Assembly (NCBI RefSeq): GCF_022808675.1
Contig: NZ_JAKZKV010000001.1
Location: 186,001-250,000, forward strand
Origin: Parabacteroides sp. FAFU027
Lineage (GTDB): Bacteria > Bacteroidota > Bacteroidia > Bacteroidales > UBA7332
Reading direction: 5' to 3'
Length of the DNA: 64,000 nucleotides
Part shown: piece after piece, positions 34,768 through 44,169 of the stretch
Position numbering within the stretch: the stretch's first letter is position 1
Layout: each line of letters opens with the position of its first letter
Made by a program: the position numbers and the translations under genes
Notes under the pieces: generated by a model
Seen by the model: the letters and a program-made list of their open reading frames with translations, nothing else
Database searches by the model: none
Told to the model about the DNA's origin: nothing

Positions 34768-36171
34768 ATGAAGAAGATTAGCATTTTATTACTGGGTGTA
34801 TTTTGCTCGATAGCCATTTATGCCCAAAACGCAGACAAAAAGTGGGCCATCGAAGCTCTGTTCGGGAAAAACGAGTACAATGGCGACATTGCCAATGACT
34901 ACTTCAAATGGAACAAAACCTTCTACGGAATGGGAGGATTGGGGCTAAACTTCTATCTGGATAAAAATTTCGATGGAGGTTTTCAGGCTACTTATGGAAA
35001 ATATGGTTCCTGGGTTAACTCAACAAGTAATTTTCTGGGAAAGAAGTTTGACCTTTCCGGATTATTGAGATATAAACTCAATAATGGCTATATCCTGCCG
35101 GAGAATAGCTTCTTTGCCCCGTACCTGACTGCTGGGTTTGGTTATGTGAATTACTCTGGTGGCCCCAAGATTTACGAAAGCAACACTGCGATCATTCCAT
35201 TGGGAGTAGGATTAAAATTCAATTTCTCAAAGACCGTGGCATTACAGTACCAATGGCTCTTCAACTTTAATGCGAGCGACCGTCAGGATTTCAAAATGGA
35301 TAACAAAGACGATAACTTCATGAAACACTCCGTGGGACTCGTAATCAGCTTTGGAGGCAAAAAAGACAAAGACAACGACGGTGTACTTGACAAATATGAT
35401 CTTTGTCCGAACACTCCGCTGGGCGTAAAAGTGGATGCCAAAGGTTGTCCGATTGACAGTGACGGCGATGGTGTAGCTGATTATCTGGATAAATGTCCAA
35501 ACACTCCGGCTGGTGTTAAAGTGGATGCGAATGGTTGTCCGCTAGACAGTGACGGTGACGGTGTACCTGACTATCTGGATAAATGCCCGAATACCCCTGC
35601 CGGTGTACAGGTGGATGCAAATGGGTGCCCGATTGATTCTGACGGAGACGGCGTGGCTGATTATCTGGATAAATGTCCTAATACTCCTGCCGGTGTTCAG
35701 GTTGATGCTAACGGTTGCCCGCTGGACCGTGACGGTGACGGTGTGCCTGATTATCTGGATAAATGCCCGGATGTGAAAGGTACAATTGAAAATAAAGGAT
35801 GTCCGGAAATAAAACAAGAGACCAAAGAGGTATTCAAAAGAGCACTACAGGGTATACAGTTTGCCACCGGTAAAGATGTGATCCTGCCGAAATCATTCCC
35901 GATTCTGGATAATGTCGTTTCCATTATGAAAGAAAATCCGGCTTATCAGCTCGACATTAACGGACACACCGACAATGTTGGTAAACCTGAAGCCAACCAG
36001 ATTCTTTCGGAAAAACGTGCAGCAGCAGTGAAGGCTTACCTGGTACAAAAAGGCATCAGTGCTGATCGTTTGATGTCAGCCGGATTCGGGGATAAACAAC
36101 CGGTTGCTGACAACAAAACGGCTGCGGGAAGACAACAAAACAGACGGGTAGAGTTTAAAGTAAACTTCTAA
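34768..36171 (+). CDS. OmpA-family outer membrane protein with TSP3 repeats (copy 2)
   Basis: This is the paralogue of the preceding gene, 467 residues with the same order: signal peptide (MKKISILLLGVFCSIAIYA), barrel domain to about residue 200, five TSP3 repeats of 30 residues (about 205-355), and an OmpA domain (DINGHTDNVGKPEANQILSE). The repeats are more uniform than in copy 1, and the DNA repeats every 90 bp between 35377 and 35780. The OmpA-domain residues D and R that contact diaminopimelate are present. The even repeats suggest more recent repeat exchange. The two copies differ throughout the barrel. Confidence 0.93.
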   Translation: MKKISILLLGVFCSIAIYAQNADKKWAIEALFGKNEYNGDIANDYFKWNKTFYGMGGLGLNFYLDKNFDGGFQATYGKYGSWVNSTSNFLGKKFDLSGLLRYKLNNGYILPENSFFAPYLTAGFGYVNYSGGPKIYESNTAIIPLGVGLKFNFSKTVALQYQWLFNFNASDRQDFKMDNKDDNFMKHSVGLVISFGGKKDKDNDGVLDKYDLCPNTPLGVKVDAKGCPIDSDGDGVADYLDKCPNTPAGVKVDANGCPLDSDGDGVPDYLDKCPNTPAGVQVDANGCPIDSDGDGVADYLDKCPNTPAGVQVDANGCPLDRDGDGVPDYLDKCPDVKGTIENKGCPEIKQETKEVFKRALQGIQFATGKDVILPKSFPILDNVVSIMKENPAYQLDINGHTDNVGKPEANQILSEKRAAAVKAYLVQKGISADRLMSAGFGDKQPVADNKTAAGRQQNRRVEFKVNF

Positions 36172-36194
36172 AACAAACCTGTTTCAGATAACGG

Positions 36195-36230
36195 AAAAGG
36201 AGGAAATCTTTGCAGGTTTCCTCCTTTTTT
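36195..36230 (+). terminator. Terminator after OmpA/TSP3 copy 2
   Basis: AAAAGGAGGAAA (36195-36206) pairs with TTTCCTCCTTTT (36217-36228) and continues into T residues; 23 bp past the stop. Confidence 0.85.
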
Positions 36231-36313
36231 TATTGAACACCAAGGCGATTAAGTACTGAGTATAATTTAATGTCCTATTTATACCATGCTTCTATAGGAC
36301 TGTCTAGTCTTAT

Positions 36314-36390
36314 CAATCCGGCAAGCGGCATGAAGCCGCTGCCCGGAGCACAGCGCTAGCGTTCAGCGGCTTCATGCCGCTTGACGCGTA
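36314..36390. repeat. GC-rich imperfect palindrome, dispersed copy 1
   Basis: CAATCCGGCAAGCGGC begins an element of about 77 bp with the arms AGCGGCATGAAGCCGCT and AGCGGCTTCATGCCGCT. A related copy starts at 54840 with the same first 16 bases. It sits between the terminator of the OmpA/TSP3 pair and the convergent helicase gene. It looks like a REP-type element. Confidence 0.75.
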
Positions 36391-36464
36391 ATTCTTATTT
36401 CCCAATTCATACGACATCAATTCTCTCCTATCACTTAATGGATAAAATCAAATAAGCTTTCCCC

Positions 36465-39400
36465 TCACCCTAACCAGTCTAGCAATCGTTTATAGATCGG
36501 ATTCTTCTCCAATATCTCCGGATTGCCCAGAATAAAGAGTTGTTTCTTAGCACGAGTGAGCGCTACGTTAAGTTTACGGTCCACCTCTACCCCTTCGTCG
36601 ATGGTGATGTTGGGAAGAAAGGCCAACTGGTGCAGACGGTTTACACAAAACGAATAGATAATCACATCGCGTTGCCCGCCCTGGAAGCGTTCCACCGTAT
36701 CAACAGAGAGGCCTTGCAGTTCGGTGATGCCGGTATTTTGCAATTCACGGCGGATGGCTGCAATCTGACTGCGGTAAGGTGTTATGATCCCCACACTTTC
36801 TCCGCCGTGAAACGGAATATCATTCAACTTATATAAATCATAGACCGACCGGCAAATCTCAGCCGTCAGTTTCGCCTCATTGCTGTTTATCTTAAATGAA
36901 ATATCGGACGAAGAGGTCGTAGTCGGGAAAAAGTGAATCCGTTTCGAAGCCAGCAACTGCGTGAAACTATCCTCCCCCTTCTGTTCGTAAGGCAGATCCT
37001 CCTCTTGATGCGGAGTTGGTACCACGCGAAGTCGGTTATGGTAAAAGGCTTTGTTTGCAAATTCCGCAACCTCTTCATGCATGCGTCCCTGACGGTGAAG
37101 CATGTCAATGCAATGAGTTAAGCCCTTCTCCGTAGCATTGCGGAAGAGCCGCTCAAACAACGCTTCCCGGAAATTCAACAAACCAATCTGCCGCAATGAC
37201 TCTTCTTTCACCTCCGATTCGGAAGGGGACTGCACCACAACAGCCGGTAATTGCTTATGATCGCCAATCAGTACAAACTTCCCGATGGCATTCTCTCCGT
37301 GACGGTCTTTCGCACAGAGCAGCCACAGCAGTTGCGGCTCGATGATCTGGCTCGCTTCGTCCACGATGGCTACGTCGAAACGTTTCAGGCGGAAGAGTCC
37401 GGTACGACCGTTCATCGTGGGCACGGTGGAGACATAGACGCGACAGTTTTGAAGGCGCTGGCGAACTTCGGCTCGATTACGACATTCCGCCAATTGGTTT
37501 TCGAGCAGGCGCGGGTGAAACTCCACTTCACTGGACCAGGCATTTCCTACCCGGATATAATCAATCGACGGCTCAATACACTCCAGGGCACGGCAGATTT
37601 CATCCACCGCCTTGTTGGTATAAGCCATCAGCAGAATGTTTTTATCTGGTTCAGCGTAGAAGGTTTCCACCATCTGCCGGAGTGCACAGGAGGTTTTTCC
37701 GGTACCGGGAGGGCCCAGCAACAGAAAGTAGTCCTTCGCCGCTTTGGCCTTAAGAGCCACCCGCTCGAAATCACTCTCCTCCCCGGTCAGTTTATCCAGA
37801 ACGGATTGGTCTGTTTCCGCCTCCCGTTGCCCTAAAAGCAGGTCGCGGCGCTCTCCTTTTGCTTTGAGGAAGGCTGCAAGGCTTTTGTACATAGCCGTAA
37901 AGCCGACATCCATATAGTCGTGCTCGATGGCGTATTTGCTATTTAACGGTAACACTGACGCATTTTTCTGCGGACAACGCAACTGTAACTCCACGGAACT
38001 ATTATCCATAGCGATGATCGAAGCCTTGATCACCTGACGGTTACAGACGTTATCCTGCGCATTGTTCCGTTCATAAATCAGAACAATGTCGCCCGCACGG
38101 AAATTGGGAAGAAAATCACCTTCATAAGCCGGAATGGAAAGTCGGAGACGATGTATATCGTTACGAATCTCGCTCTTTTCGAGGGTCAGGTCGTGCAGAA
38201 TCTCACCGGACTCAATCTTCTCCTGCAACGAAGCGTTCCAAAGGGTAAAGATGCCGCGATTGGCATCGTAGTCTGAACCGCTGCCGGTCTTGGAGACAAA
38301 CTGTTCCTTGGTGATGAAATTGTAGAGTCTGTGAAAATAGTCCGATTCAAGCTGAGTCAGATTCTTCAGCCGCTTTTCAAACTTGTCAATATCCGGTTGC
38401 AGATAGGTTTCCCAGAATTTCCCAGACATGTTTTTCTCGTTGAGCGTTGTCGCATTCAGAGTCGCGAGGAAACTGCGGGTATAGTCAATCTCGTTTTGAT
38501 GCTGCACTCCGTAATCACAGAGCACGATGCGGTTACGCACCTCCACTGCGGTCTTCACCAGGCTCCAGAAAGGGCGCTCAGGATAGAGCATCGGATATTT
38601 GGAATACATCAGATAGGCCTGCGATTTATGCACATCCACACCCATATTGTAATGGAGGATCGCAAAGTAGAGCATCATCTGCACGTAATGGTTCTCGCGA
38701 TGGGAAAGCGGCGGTGGAAACTCCTTTGCCTTGCCCGACTTTAACTCGATAAAGCAACTGTAATCCTGCATCATCAGGTCGAGACGCCCCTGAAAGCCAA
38801 GCGTCTCACAAAGGAAACCGGGCTCAAGTACCACCTGAGACTTATCTATGCCGTAACTTTTCTGTGGAAAATATTCGTTGACCAGCTTGCTGATATTATC
38901 AAACTGAAGTTTACAATCGGCAAAGAACTGTTTCTCTGCATCCATCTGCTCGATGTCGGGGCAAGTCGTGAAGTCAAACGGATTGCGGTTGAAAATCTCC
39001 TTCATCAATGCTCCGTATTCCACCGTTTCCCCCTCCCCGGCATTGACAAAAGCATCCAGGAAAGCATTTGCCACGTTTCCAAGCAACAGGTATTTATTGT
39101 TTGCAGGCAGCTCAAGGCGTGAATAGATGTAGTTCAGCGGATGCTTGCCGTAATCTTTGAAACATTCAGCCAGCGCACTGATATCCATCAGGTAATCAGG
39201 CTCAAGCACCACCATCTCGGGCAGATAAGCATGATTCTCTTCGTCAAATGCCACATCCACCAAATTGAGAGAAGCGCCATGATGAATCTTTTCGAGCAAC
39301 GCGGCAAAATGCACACTCTCATCAAAGTCAGGTGAAAGCTGTACTTTCATCGGTTCGTCGGGGTCATCATCGGTCCAGGCCAGGAAGGAGTCTTCACCTG

Positions 39401-39851
39401 TTGCCTGTGAGAAGTGGCAGCGGATCTTTGGAATGCGTTCACCCTTGAAGCGACTTTTGAGCGAAAAGTTGATTTTTCCCGTTGGATAAATATCGAAAAG
39501 CGCAACCGGAGTCGGTTCGTTCGATACCTCATAGATCAAATCCGCCAGCAGCTTGATGGCCCACTCCACCTCGCTCACTGTGGTCTTTTGATCGCGATGA
39601 GAAGGATTGGTACGGATACGCAGGGCATTAAGCCCCTGATTGAGCGAAGGCGAAATGCCGTACTTTTTCACCACAAAATCGAGACGCGAAAAGAAGTTGG
39701 CAAAAGACAACTTATCCTCGTGTGTCGCCTGACGGCAAAAGCGGTCAAACAACTGCCGCAACCGCATCAGCTTATCGCCTGGCTTCCGATCGGAAACGTG
39801 GAGGGTTAGCAGCTCGGCATAATATTCCTGTGGTGAAAAGTGGTGTATCAT
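36465..39851 (-). CDS. Dna2-like fusion of PD-(D/E)XK nuclease and SF1 helicase
   Basis: This is an 1128-residue protein for DNA repair or processing. Near residue 365 is a Cas4/RecB-type nuclease core (GRLDLMMQDYSCFIELKSGK), followed by a QMMLYF helix. The SF1 helicase begins near 715 with Walker A LLLGPPGTGKTSCALR, then VAIVDEASQIIEPQLLWLL (Walker B), IGDHKQLPAVV (motif III), VERFQGGQRDVIIYSF (motif V) and LNVALTRAKKQLFILGN (motif VI). The order nuclease then helicase is that of Dna2. The frame is open 41 codons upstream, but the start MIHHFSPQEYYAELL at 39851 is preferred because the upstream part crosses the palindrome at 39874. It stands alone, with no phage-defence neighbours that I recognise. 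Confidence 0.88.
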   Translation of the reverse strand: MIHHFSPQEYYAELLTLHVSDRKPGDKLMRLRQLFDRFCRQATHEDKLSFANFFSRLDFVVKKYGISPSLNQGLNALRIRTNPSHRDQKTTVSEVEWAIKLLADLIYEVSNEPTPVALFDIYPTGKINFSLKSRFKGERIPKIRCHFSQATGEDSFLAWTDDDPDEPMKVQLSPDFDESVHFAALLEKIHHGASLNLVDVAFDEENHAYLPEMVVLEPDYLMDISALAECFKDYGKHPLNYIYSRLELPANNKYLLLGNVANAFLDAFVNAGEGETVEYGALMKEIFNRNPFDFTTCPDIEQMDAEKQFFADCKLQFDNISKLVNEYFPQKSYGIDKSQVVLEPGFLCETLGFQGRLDLMMQDYSCFIELKSGKAKEFPPPLSHRENHYVQMMLYFAILHYNMGVDVHKSQAYLMYSKYPMLYPERPFWSLVKTAVEVRNRIVLCDYGVQHQNEIDYTRSFLATLNATTLNEKNMSGKFWETYLQPDIDKFEKRLKNLTQLESDYFHRLYNFITKEQFVSKTGSGSDYDANRGIFTLWNASLQEKIESGEILHDLTLEKSEIRNDIHRLRLSIPAYEGDFLPNFRAGDIVLIYERNNAQDNVCNRQVIKASIIAMDNSSVELQLRCPQKNASVLPLNSKYAIEHDYMDVGFTAMYKSLAAFLKAKGERRDLLLGQREAETDQSVLDKLTGEESDFERVALKAKAAKDYFLLLGPPGTGKTSCALRQMVETFYAEPDKNILLMAYTNKAVDEICRALECIEPSIDYIRVGNAWSSEVEFHPRLLENQLAECRNRAEVRQRLQNCRVYVSTVPTMNGRTGLFRLKRFDVAIVDEASQIIEPQLLWLLCAKDRHGENAIGKFVLIGDHKQLPAVVVQSPSESEVKEESLRQIGLLNFREALFERLFRNATEKGLTHCIDMLHRQGRMHEEVAEFANKAFYHNRLRVVPTPHQEEDLPYEQKGEDSFTQLLASKRIHFFPTTTSSSDISFKINSNEAKLTAEICRSVYDLYKLNDIPFHGGESVGIITPYRSQIAAIRRELQNTGITELQGLSVDTVERFQGGQRDVIIYSFCVNRLHQLAFLPNITIDEGVEVDRKLNVALTRAKKQLFILGNPEILEKNPIYKRLLDWLG

Positions 39852-39873
39852 AATTATCGTAAACCTCCAACGT

Positions 39874-39906
39874 AAACCTCCAAGGTTTTGAAAACCTTGG
39901 AGGTTT
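39874..39906. repeat. Perfect palindrome, copy 2 of the four-copy family
   Basis: Two perfect 16-bp arms (39874-39889 and 39891-39906) surround one G. The arm core is CCTCCAAGG where copy 1 has CCTGTCAGG; both arms change together. It lies 23 bp upstream of the helicase start, and a half-copy (AAACCTCCAA) sits beside it at 39861. Confidence 0.9.
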
Positions 39907-40213
39907 GTACCATCGGTTTGTTCTATCCTACAAAGGTCGGTAAAATCACCGAGCCGGAAAAGCCGAAATAGCAATCTTTTTGAGAATACGCATATCCGGT
40001 AACTTCAAGAATTTTTGCCCTACTTTTTTCATCTCTTCCAAGAGCCTTTTTTAAGGGTAGAAACAATAAAGAAACGCCCTTTTTGCAGCTACCGGCTCCC
40101 TGCGAACGTCCAAATATCACTCTGATATATTAAAAGTAAAAACGGCCAATTTTTGCAAACAAATCGAGTCCATTTCCTATCCCTCCCTTTTTCTATACCA
40201 TCACCGGAGGATA

Positions 40214-40246
40214 CCTAGAGTGTCCCTAGAGGATCCCTAGAGGATC
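40214..40246. repeat. 11-bp tandem repeat, 3 units (CCTAGAGGATC)
   Basis: CCTAGAGTGTC, CCTAGAGGATC, CCTAGAGGATC follow without gaps, and CGGAGGATA just before could be a decayed fourth unit. It lies in the gene-free region 39975-42470. Confidence 0.85.
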
Positions 40247-40530
40247 AATACCGGGAAAAAGACTCATTTTCGAAATCCGACAGTAGCAAAATGTCAAAAA
40301 CAGTCTGACTGATATTCTGAAATAAAACCCGAAGTGAAATCAGCAAAGTCAAACAAATCTCCCCTCCCATTTAAATACTATCCGGAATCAAAGCAAAAGA
40401 TACTATCCATCCAATCCGGAAAACCATACTTTTAAACTGTTATTTTTTGTGGTATATATCATTACAAATCGACACAAAACGCCCACCCATATCAAAAAAC
40501 GACAACAAACACTTATAAACCATCAATAAG

Positions 40531-40585
40531 AGCAGTATCGGAGGAACATCGGAGCAGTATCGGAGCTAGAACGGAGGAGAAGCGA
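40531..40585. repeat. 11-bp tandem repeat, 5 units (AGCAGTATCGG)
   Basis: Units are AGCAGTATCGG, AGGAACATCGG, AGCAGTATCGG, AGCTAGAACGG and AGGAGAAGCGA. The period is exactly 11. The A/G-rich start and CGG end are most conserved. Confidence 0.85.
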
Positions 40586-40800
40586 AGCTGGCTGCTTTTC
40601 AGGTGAATTCTCTCTGATAGTACAAATACTCTCAAGAGTAAGAACCCAATTTGTTATATGGTCAAGCTCCTTAGGATTGCGAATACAATAAAAGTCGATG
40701 CGCCCTAAACAAAAAATGAATATCCCGATATACACCTAAGCCGTTTGACGAAACTCATATTACGGTGCGCTGCACCTAATGTTGAGTGGTATTATCCATA

Positions 40801-40916
40801 TTCTACAAATATTATGGTGCTCTGCACCAATTATCATCATATAAAGGGACAGAGTCCCGTAATATTTGTAGAAAAATTGAATCCCCGGACAACAAAGGTG
40901 CAGAGCACCATAATAT
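40801..40916. repeat. Nested inverted repeats
   Basis: A perfect 20-bp inverted pair (40809-40828 and 40897-40916) and a 14-bp pair (40801-40814 and 40860-40873) interlock around a small GGGAC/GTCCC hairpin at 40845. A third copy of the GGTGCnCTGCACC core is at 40774. No coding sequence lies inside. It looks like a miniature inverted-repeat element or two overlapping ones. Confidence 0.7.
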
Positions 40917-41233
40917 AAGACTCCGGTTAGATTAATAGGTGATTATACGGATATTCATAAACAAAATGTTTTTTGGTAATAGAAGTTGCGCGTGGATATA
41001 AACAGAAAAAGCGTTCTTTGATGTAGGTAGTATGAATGCTCAATGAGGCCGAACAGTGCCCATTGATGAAAATGAGAAAATAATCGCTTCGCACCATTTA
41101 GCCCTTCTGGTCTGTCCCCATTCATAAAATAAGTGCGAATCCTCAGGATTGTGCAAAACAATCAATTGCAAAAATCAAAAAGAGTCAGGAAAACGTATCT
41201 GTCGCAATGTACACAAGTGTGACATCAGCGGAA

Positions 41234-41501
41234 ATGTATATATCCCATCGGGGATATGTTAAATTTCCACTGGAAATGTGACTATCCCAAACGGGATATC
41301 ATAAATTCATACCGGAAACAGGCTTGTAACATGTGGAGTATCTTAAAATGTCTGAAGAAACAGACGTATCCCACGTTACACAAGCCCGTCATCACTAAAA
41401 ACACACGTATCCCACATGGGATATATGCGTCAACTGCGGAAATTTGTAATATCCCATGTGGGATAAATGGAGTCATCACTGATGATAGGCATATCCCCGA
41501 G
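41234..41501. repeat. Degenerate 42-bp (2 x 21) tandem repeat array C
   Basis: Six units of 42, 42, 42, 41, 41 and 43 bp plus a partial seventh. Each unit has two halves of about 21 bp, GAAATGTGnCTATCCCAnnnG and GGATATnnTnAATTnCnACTG. The CCCAnnnGGG centre makes small palindromes in four units. A short open frame overlaps it but has a repeat-derived sequence and is not a credible gene. Its period links it to arrays A and B. Confidence 0.8.
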
Positions 41502-42274
41502 TAAAATGCAAAAATATCCGGTCGATCAGTTATTTCCCAGATTCAAATTGACTTTTCTATAGATGATGCCGTATTTCTCCTTAAAAGTTTTGGCTCTCAT
41601 ATCGGATATGAAAACGTAAAAAAGCAATGTGTAATCAAGGCGGTTCTGAATTCTATCGGGACTGCCACTACGGTACCGAAAATCCCAAAAGTATATCCGT
41701 CAGGGGCATTGGGAATATTTAGTCGAATGTCCTTTTGTTTTAGTAAGGCAGAAGGCCTTGTTTTTGGCTACGCAGGCCGGAGCCACACGCCGTACATCCT
41801 CATGCGTTTTGTGATTGTTAGTTAACCAGGTTACGCAGGACGGAGGCGTGCCCAAATCCCAGACTGCTTGTAGCTGTCGTATTCAAAAAGCTCAAACACT
41901 AAAATCAATAAAGAATCAAAACAACGCCATCAGGTGTTGCGGTTTTTAACCGCAATTATCTTGTATTGGAATCAACGGTTAAATCAGGCTGATCGGGACT
42001 CTGCTCCCATAAGAAAATGCGATAAATGAAAGGATGCTCCTTTTTTCATCGAATGAACAGTAAAGGACTTAACGCTGACAGATCTATAGACGCTGTCAGG
42101 TTATCGGTATACGATCATTGGGCGGTTAATTAGGCGGACTGGTACTCGCATCCCTCCAACTTCGTCAGCGTGCTTTCACCTAACAGCGTTATTAAAAACA
42201 GCATCACGCCTCACAACCATTATCATTCTGATAGTAAAAACCGGGAAACCCGACTATTTTTATCAAATCACCTA

Positions 42275-42340
42275 TATGTGGACAACTGTGGAGCATATGT
42301 GGAGTTGCTGTTGAGTTGCTGTGGAGGAAGAGCGGAGTTG
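42275..42340. repeat. 11-bp tandem repeat, 6 units (CTGTGGAGTTG)
   Basis: TATGTGGACAA, CTGTGGAGCAT, ATGTGGAGTTG, CTGTTGAGTTG, CTGTGGAGGAA and GAGCGGAGTTG follow in exact 11-bp steps. TGTGGA is also the core of the reverse DnaA box (TGTGGATAA), but no unit is a full match. It ends 130 bp before the recombinase start. The remaining sequence from 41502 to 42274 holds nothing I can identify. Confidence 0.88.
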
Positions 42341-42470
42341 CCCGTTTTAAAAATTAGAGATATGGGGGACAAAATGACAAACACACTGGAGCCAGGGCTA
42401 TTATTTATCCATTAGCCATTCCACCCAATTTTATATTTATTATTTTTGTATACAACCAACCTGACACACC

Positions 42471-44135
42471 ATGAAAGCCAGCAAAATCACCCACCGAAAC
42501 GAAATACGCATCCGGATAGATTTTCCATACAATCAGGAAATAGCGCTCAAATTAAAACGAATACCCGATTGCAAATGGAGCAGAACACTGAATGCCTGGC
42601 ATATTCCTTATACGAAAGAGGCTTTCGAAAGGTTGAAAGAGTTATTTCCGGAAATAGAATATCCCCGGCCAGAACAATCTGATCCTGAAACCCCGAAAAA
42701 CAGTCAGCAAAGGATAACGAAAATAGAAAAATCAGGGGAAATTAATACAAACGCAAACAATCCTCCTCTTAAACCAACTAACACATCCAACACAATCACA
42801 ATTGAACTCTCCGATAAACAAATCAGTATCAAAATGCCCAAAAACGAGGTGGATATCCAATTCATTCGATCATTCAGGTATTTCCGATGGAATAAGAATA
42901 CATTTTGCTGGTTAATCCCCAATTACAGGGATAATATTGACAAACTGAAAGCCTATTTCGGCAATCGAAAGATAGAAATCATTGAACACACATCTTCTAT
43001 CCAGCCATTAAACTCCACACAACCAACGTATAATAAAGACCAAATGCTGGTCATCAGCTCCTTCAGGCGCAAATTACGGATCTATTTCAGCTACAACAAA
43101 GATCTGGCAGCCCGAATCAGACAAATTACACTCAGCAGTTGGAACAGCGATATACGATGTTGGGAACTTCCTTATTCTGAAAAATTTTTGACTGAAATCA
43201 AAGACCTGGCACAACAGAACTCTCTCGAATGGATTTATCGAGAAGAAAACAAAGGCAAAATTATACCACGTAAATCCCGGTTGGATATCAGAAATTACAA
43301 AACCTGCCCGATTGAATACATCGAAAAGCTCAAAGAGCTAAGATACAGCCAACACACGATCAACTCATACACTGACCTGTTCGAAGAGTTTATCAATCAT
43401 TATGAAGCTCATCAACCGGAAAATATCACCGAGCCGATGATCATCGACTTCCTGCGCTATCTGGTAAATGAGCGGAAAATATCCACCTCCTACCAGAACC
43501 AGTCTATCAATGCTATCAAGTTTTACTACGAAAGGGTGCTAGGTGGAAATCGAAAAATCTATATCATCGACCGCCCCCGCGAAGAGAAGTACCTACCCGA
43601 AGTACTTAGTACAGAAGAAGTCACGATGATACTGAATGCCACCGAAAACCTTAAGCATAAAGCCATCCTGATGACTATATATTCTGCCGGACTGCGTATT
43701 AGCGAAGCCATTGACCTGAAGATTAAAGATATCGACAGCCAACGTATGCAGATAAGGGTGGAGCAAGGCAAAGGAAAAAAAGACCGATACACTTTGCTGG
43801 GATATAAGACTTTGGAAATACTGCGAAAATATTTTCTTCAATACAAACCAAAAGTATGGTTGTTTGAAGGTGCGAATGGAGAGCAGTATTCAAGAAGCAG
43901 CATCAAAAAAATTCTCAAAGCAGCTGTAGCTAAAACCAATATTAAAAAGCATGTCACCGTTCACACATTACGACATAGCTTTGCAACACATCTACTTGAA
44001 GCAGGCACGGATCTTCGTTATATACAAAATCTACTTGGTCATGAAAGTAGTAAAACAACAGAAATATATACACACATAACAACTAAAGGGTTTGAGCAAA
44101 TAAAAAGCCCATTAGACCAATTAAACATCACATAA
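42471..44135 (+). CDS. Tyrosine recombinase with three N-terminal HARP-like repeats
   Basis: This 554-residue protein joins a C-terminal tyrosine recombinase (about 285-554) to a long N-terminus. Catalytic residues are R409 (SAGLRISEA), K434 (QGKGKKDRY), H498 and R501 (HTLRHSFATHLLEAG), H524 (LLGHESS) and Y533 (TEIYTHI), all present. Residues 285-365 are the SAM-like core-binding domain. The first 256 residues hold three repeats of about 60 (10-60, 108-166, 190-247), each with strand-helix-W-W-x-(I/L)P: for example RIDFPYNQEIALKLK and WHIPY. They resemble HARP-type beta-alpha domains, probably for DNA binding. I see no IntI-specific insertion between K434 and H498. Directly downstream are two attC-bounded cassettes. 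Confidence 0.85.
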   Translation: MKASKITHRNEIRIRIDFPYNQEIALKLKRIPDCKWSRTLNAWHIPYTKEAFERLKELFPEIEYPRPEQSDPETPKNSQQRITKIEKSGEINTNANNPPLKPTNTSNTITIELSDKQISIKMPKNEVDIQFIRSFRYFRWNKNTFCWLIPNYRDNIDKLKAYFGNRKIEIIEHTSSIQPLNSTQPTYNKDQMLVISSFRRKLRIYFSYNKDLAARIRQITLSSWNSDIRCWELPYSEKFLTEIKDLAQQNSLEWIYREENKGKIIPRKSRLDIRNYKTCPIEYIEKLKELRYSQHTINSYTDLFEEFINHYEAHQPENITEPMIIDFLRYLVNERKISTSYQNQSINAIKFYYERVLGGNRKIYIIDRPREEKYLPEVLSTEEVTMILNATENLKHKAILMTIYSAGLRISEAIDLKIKDIDSQRMQIRVEQGKGKKDRYTLLGYKTLEILRKYFLQYKPKVWLFEGANGEQYSRSSIKKILKAAVAKTNIKKHVTVHTLRHSFATHLLEAGTDLRYIQNLLGHESSKTTEIYTHITTKGFEQIKSPLDQLNIT

Positions 44136-44161
44136 TATTACAATAGATCAAAATACTTTAT

Positions 44162-44169
44162 TACTTTTG
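44162..44169 (+). promoter_or_regulatory. TAnnTTTG box positioned to drive the cassettes
   Basis: TACTTTTG is an exact -7 box, 27 bp after the recombinase stop and 192 bp before the first cassette boundary at 44361/44362. In integrons a promoter (Pc) between the integrase and the cassettes is expected; this is a candidate for it. Confidence 0.45.

Noticed and set aside
40523-41161. Two small minus-strand frames (70 and 68 residues)
   Set aside because: They run through the 11-bp repeats and have no family resemblance, promoter or terminator.
41256-41504. Plus-strand frame of 82 residues
   Set aside because: It lies wholly in the 42-bp repeat array and its sequence is repeat-derived.
41507-41824. 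Open frame of about 105 codons on the plus strand (QIDFSIDDAVFLL onward)
   Set aside because: It has no start codon near its beginning, no recognised family and no promoter. It may be a gene remnant, but random open frames of this length occur in such DNA.
42275-42340. Replication origin marked by DnaA boxes
   Set aside because: TGTGGA repeats and the TTCCACA tracts at 54989 and 56413 resemble parts of DnaA boxes, but no unit matches TTATCCACA in full and no dnaA, dnaN or AT-rich unwinding element is adjacent.
42170-42415. Plus-strand frame of 81 residues
   Set aside because: It covers the 11-bp repeat units at 42275 and has no protein-like character.
42471-44135. Canonical integron integrase IntI
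   Set aside because: The conserved tyrosine recombinase residues are present, but I see no IntI-type insertion between the lysine and the HxxR motif, so I describe it only as a tyrosine recombinase next to cassettes.
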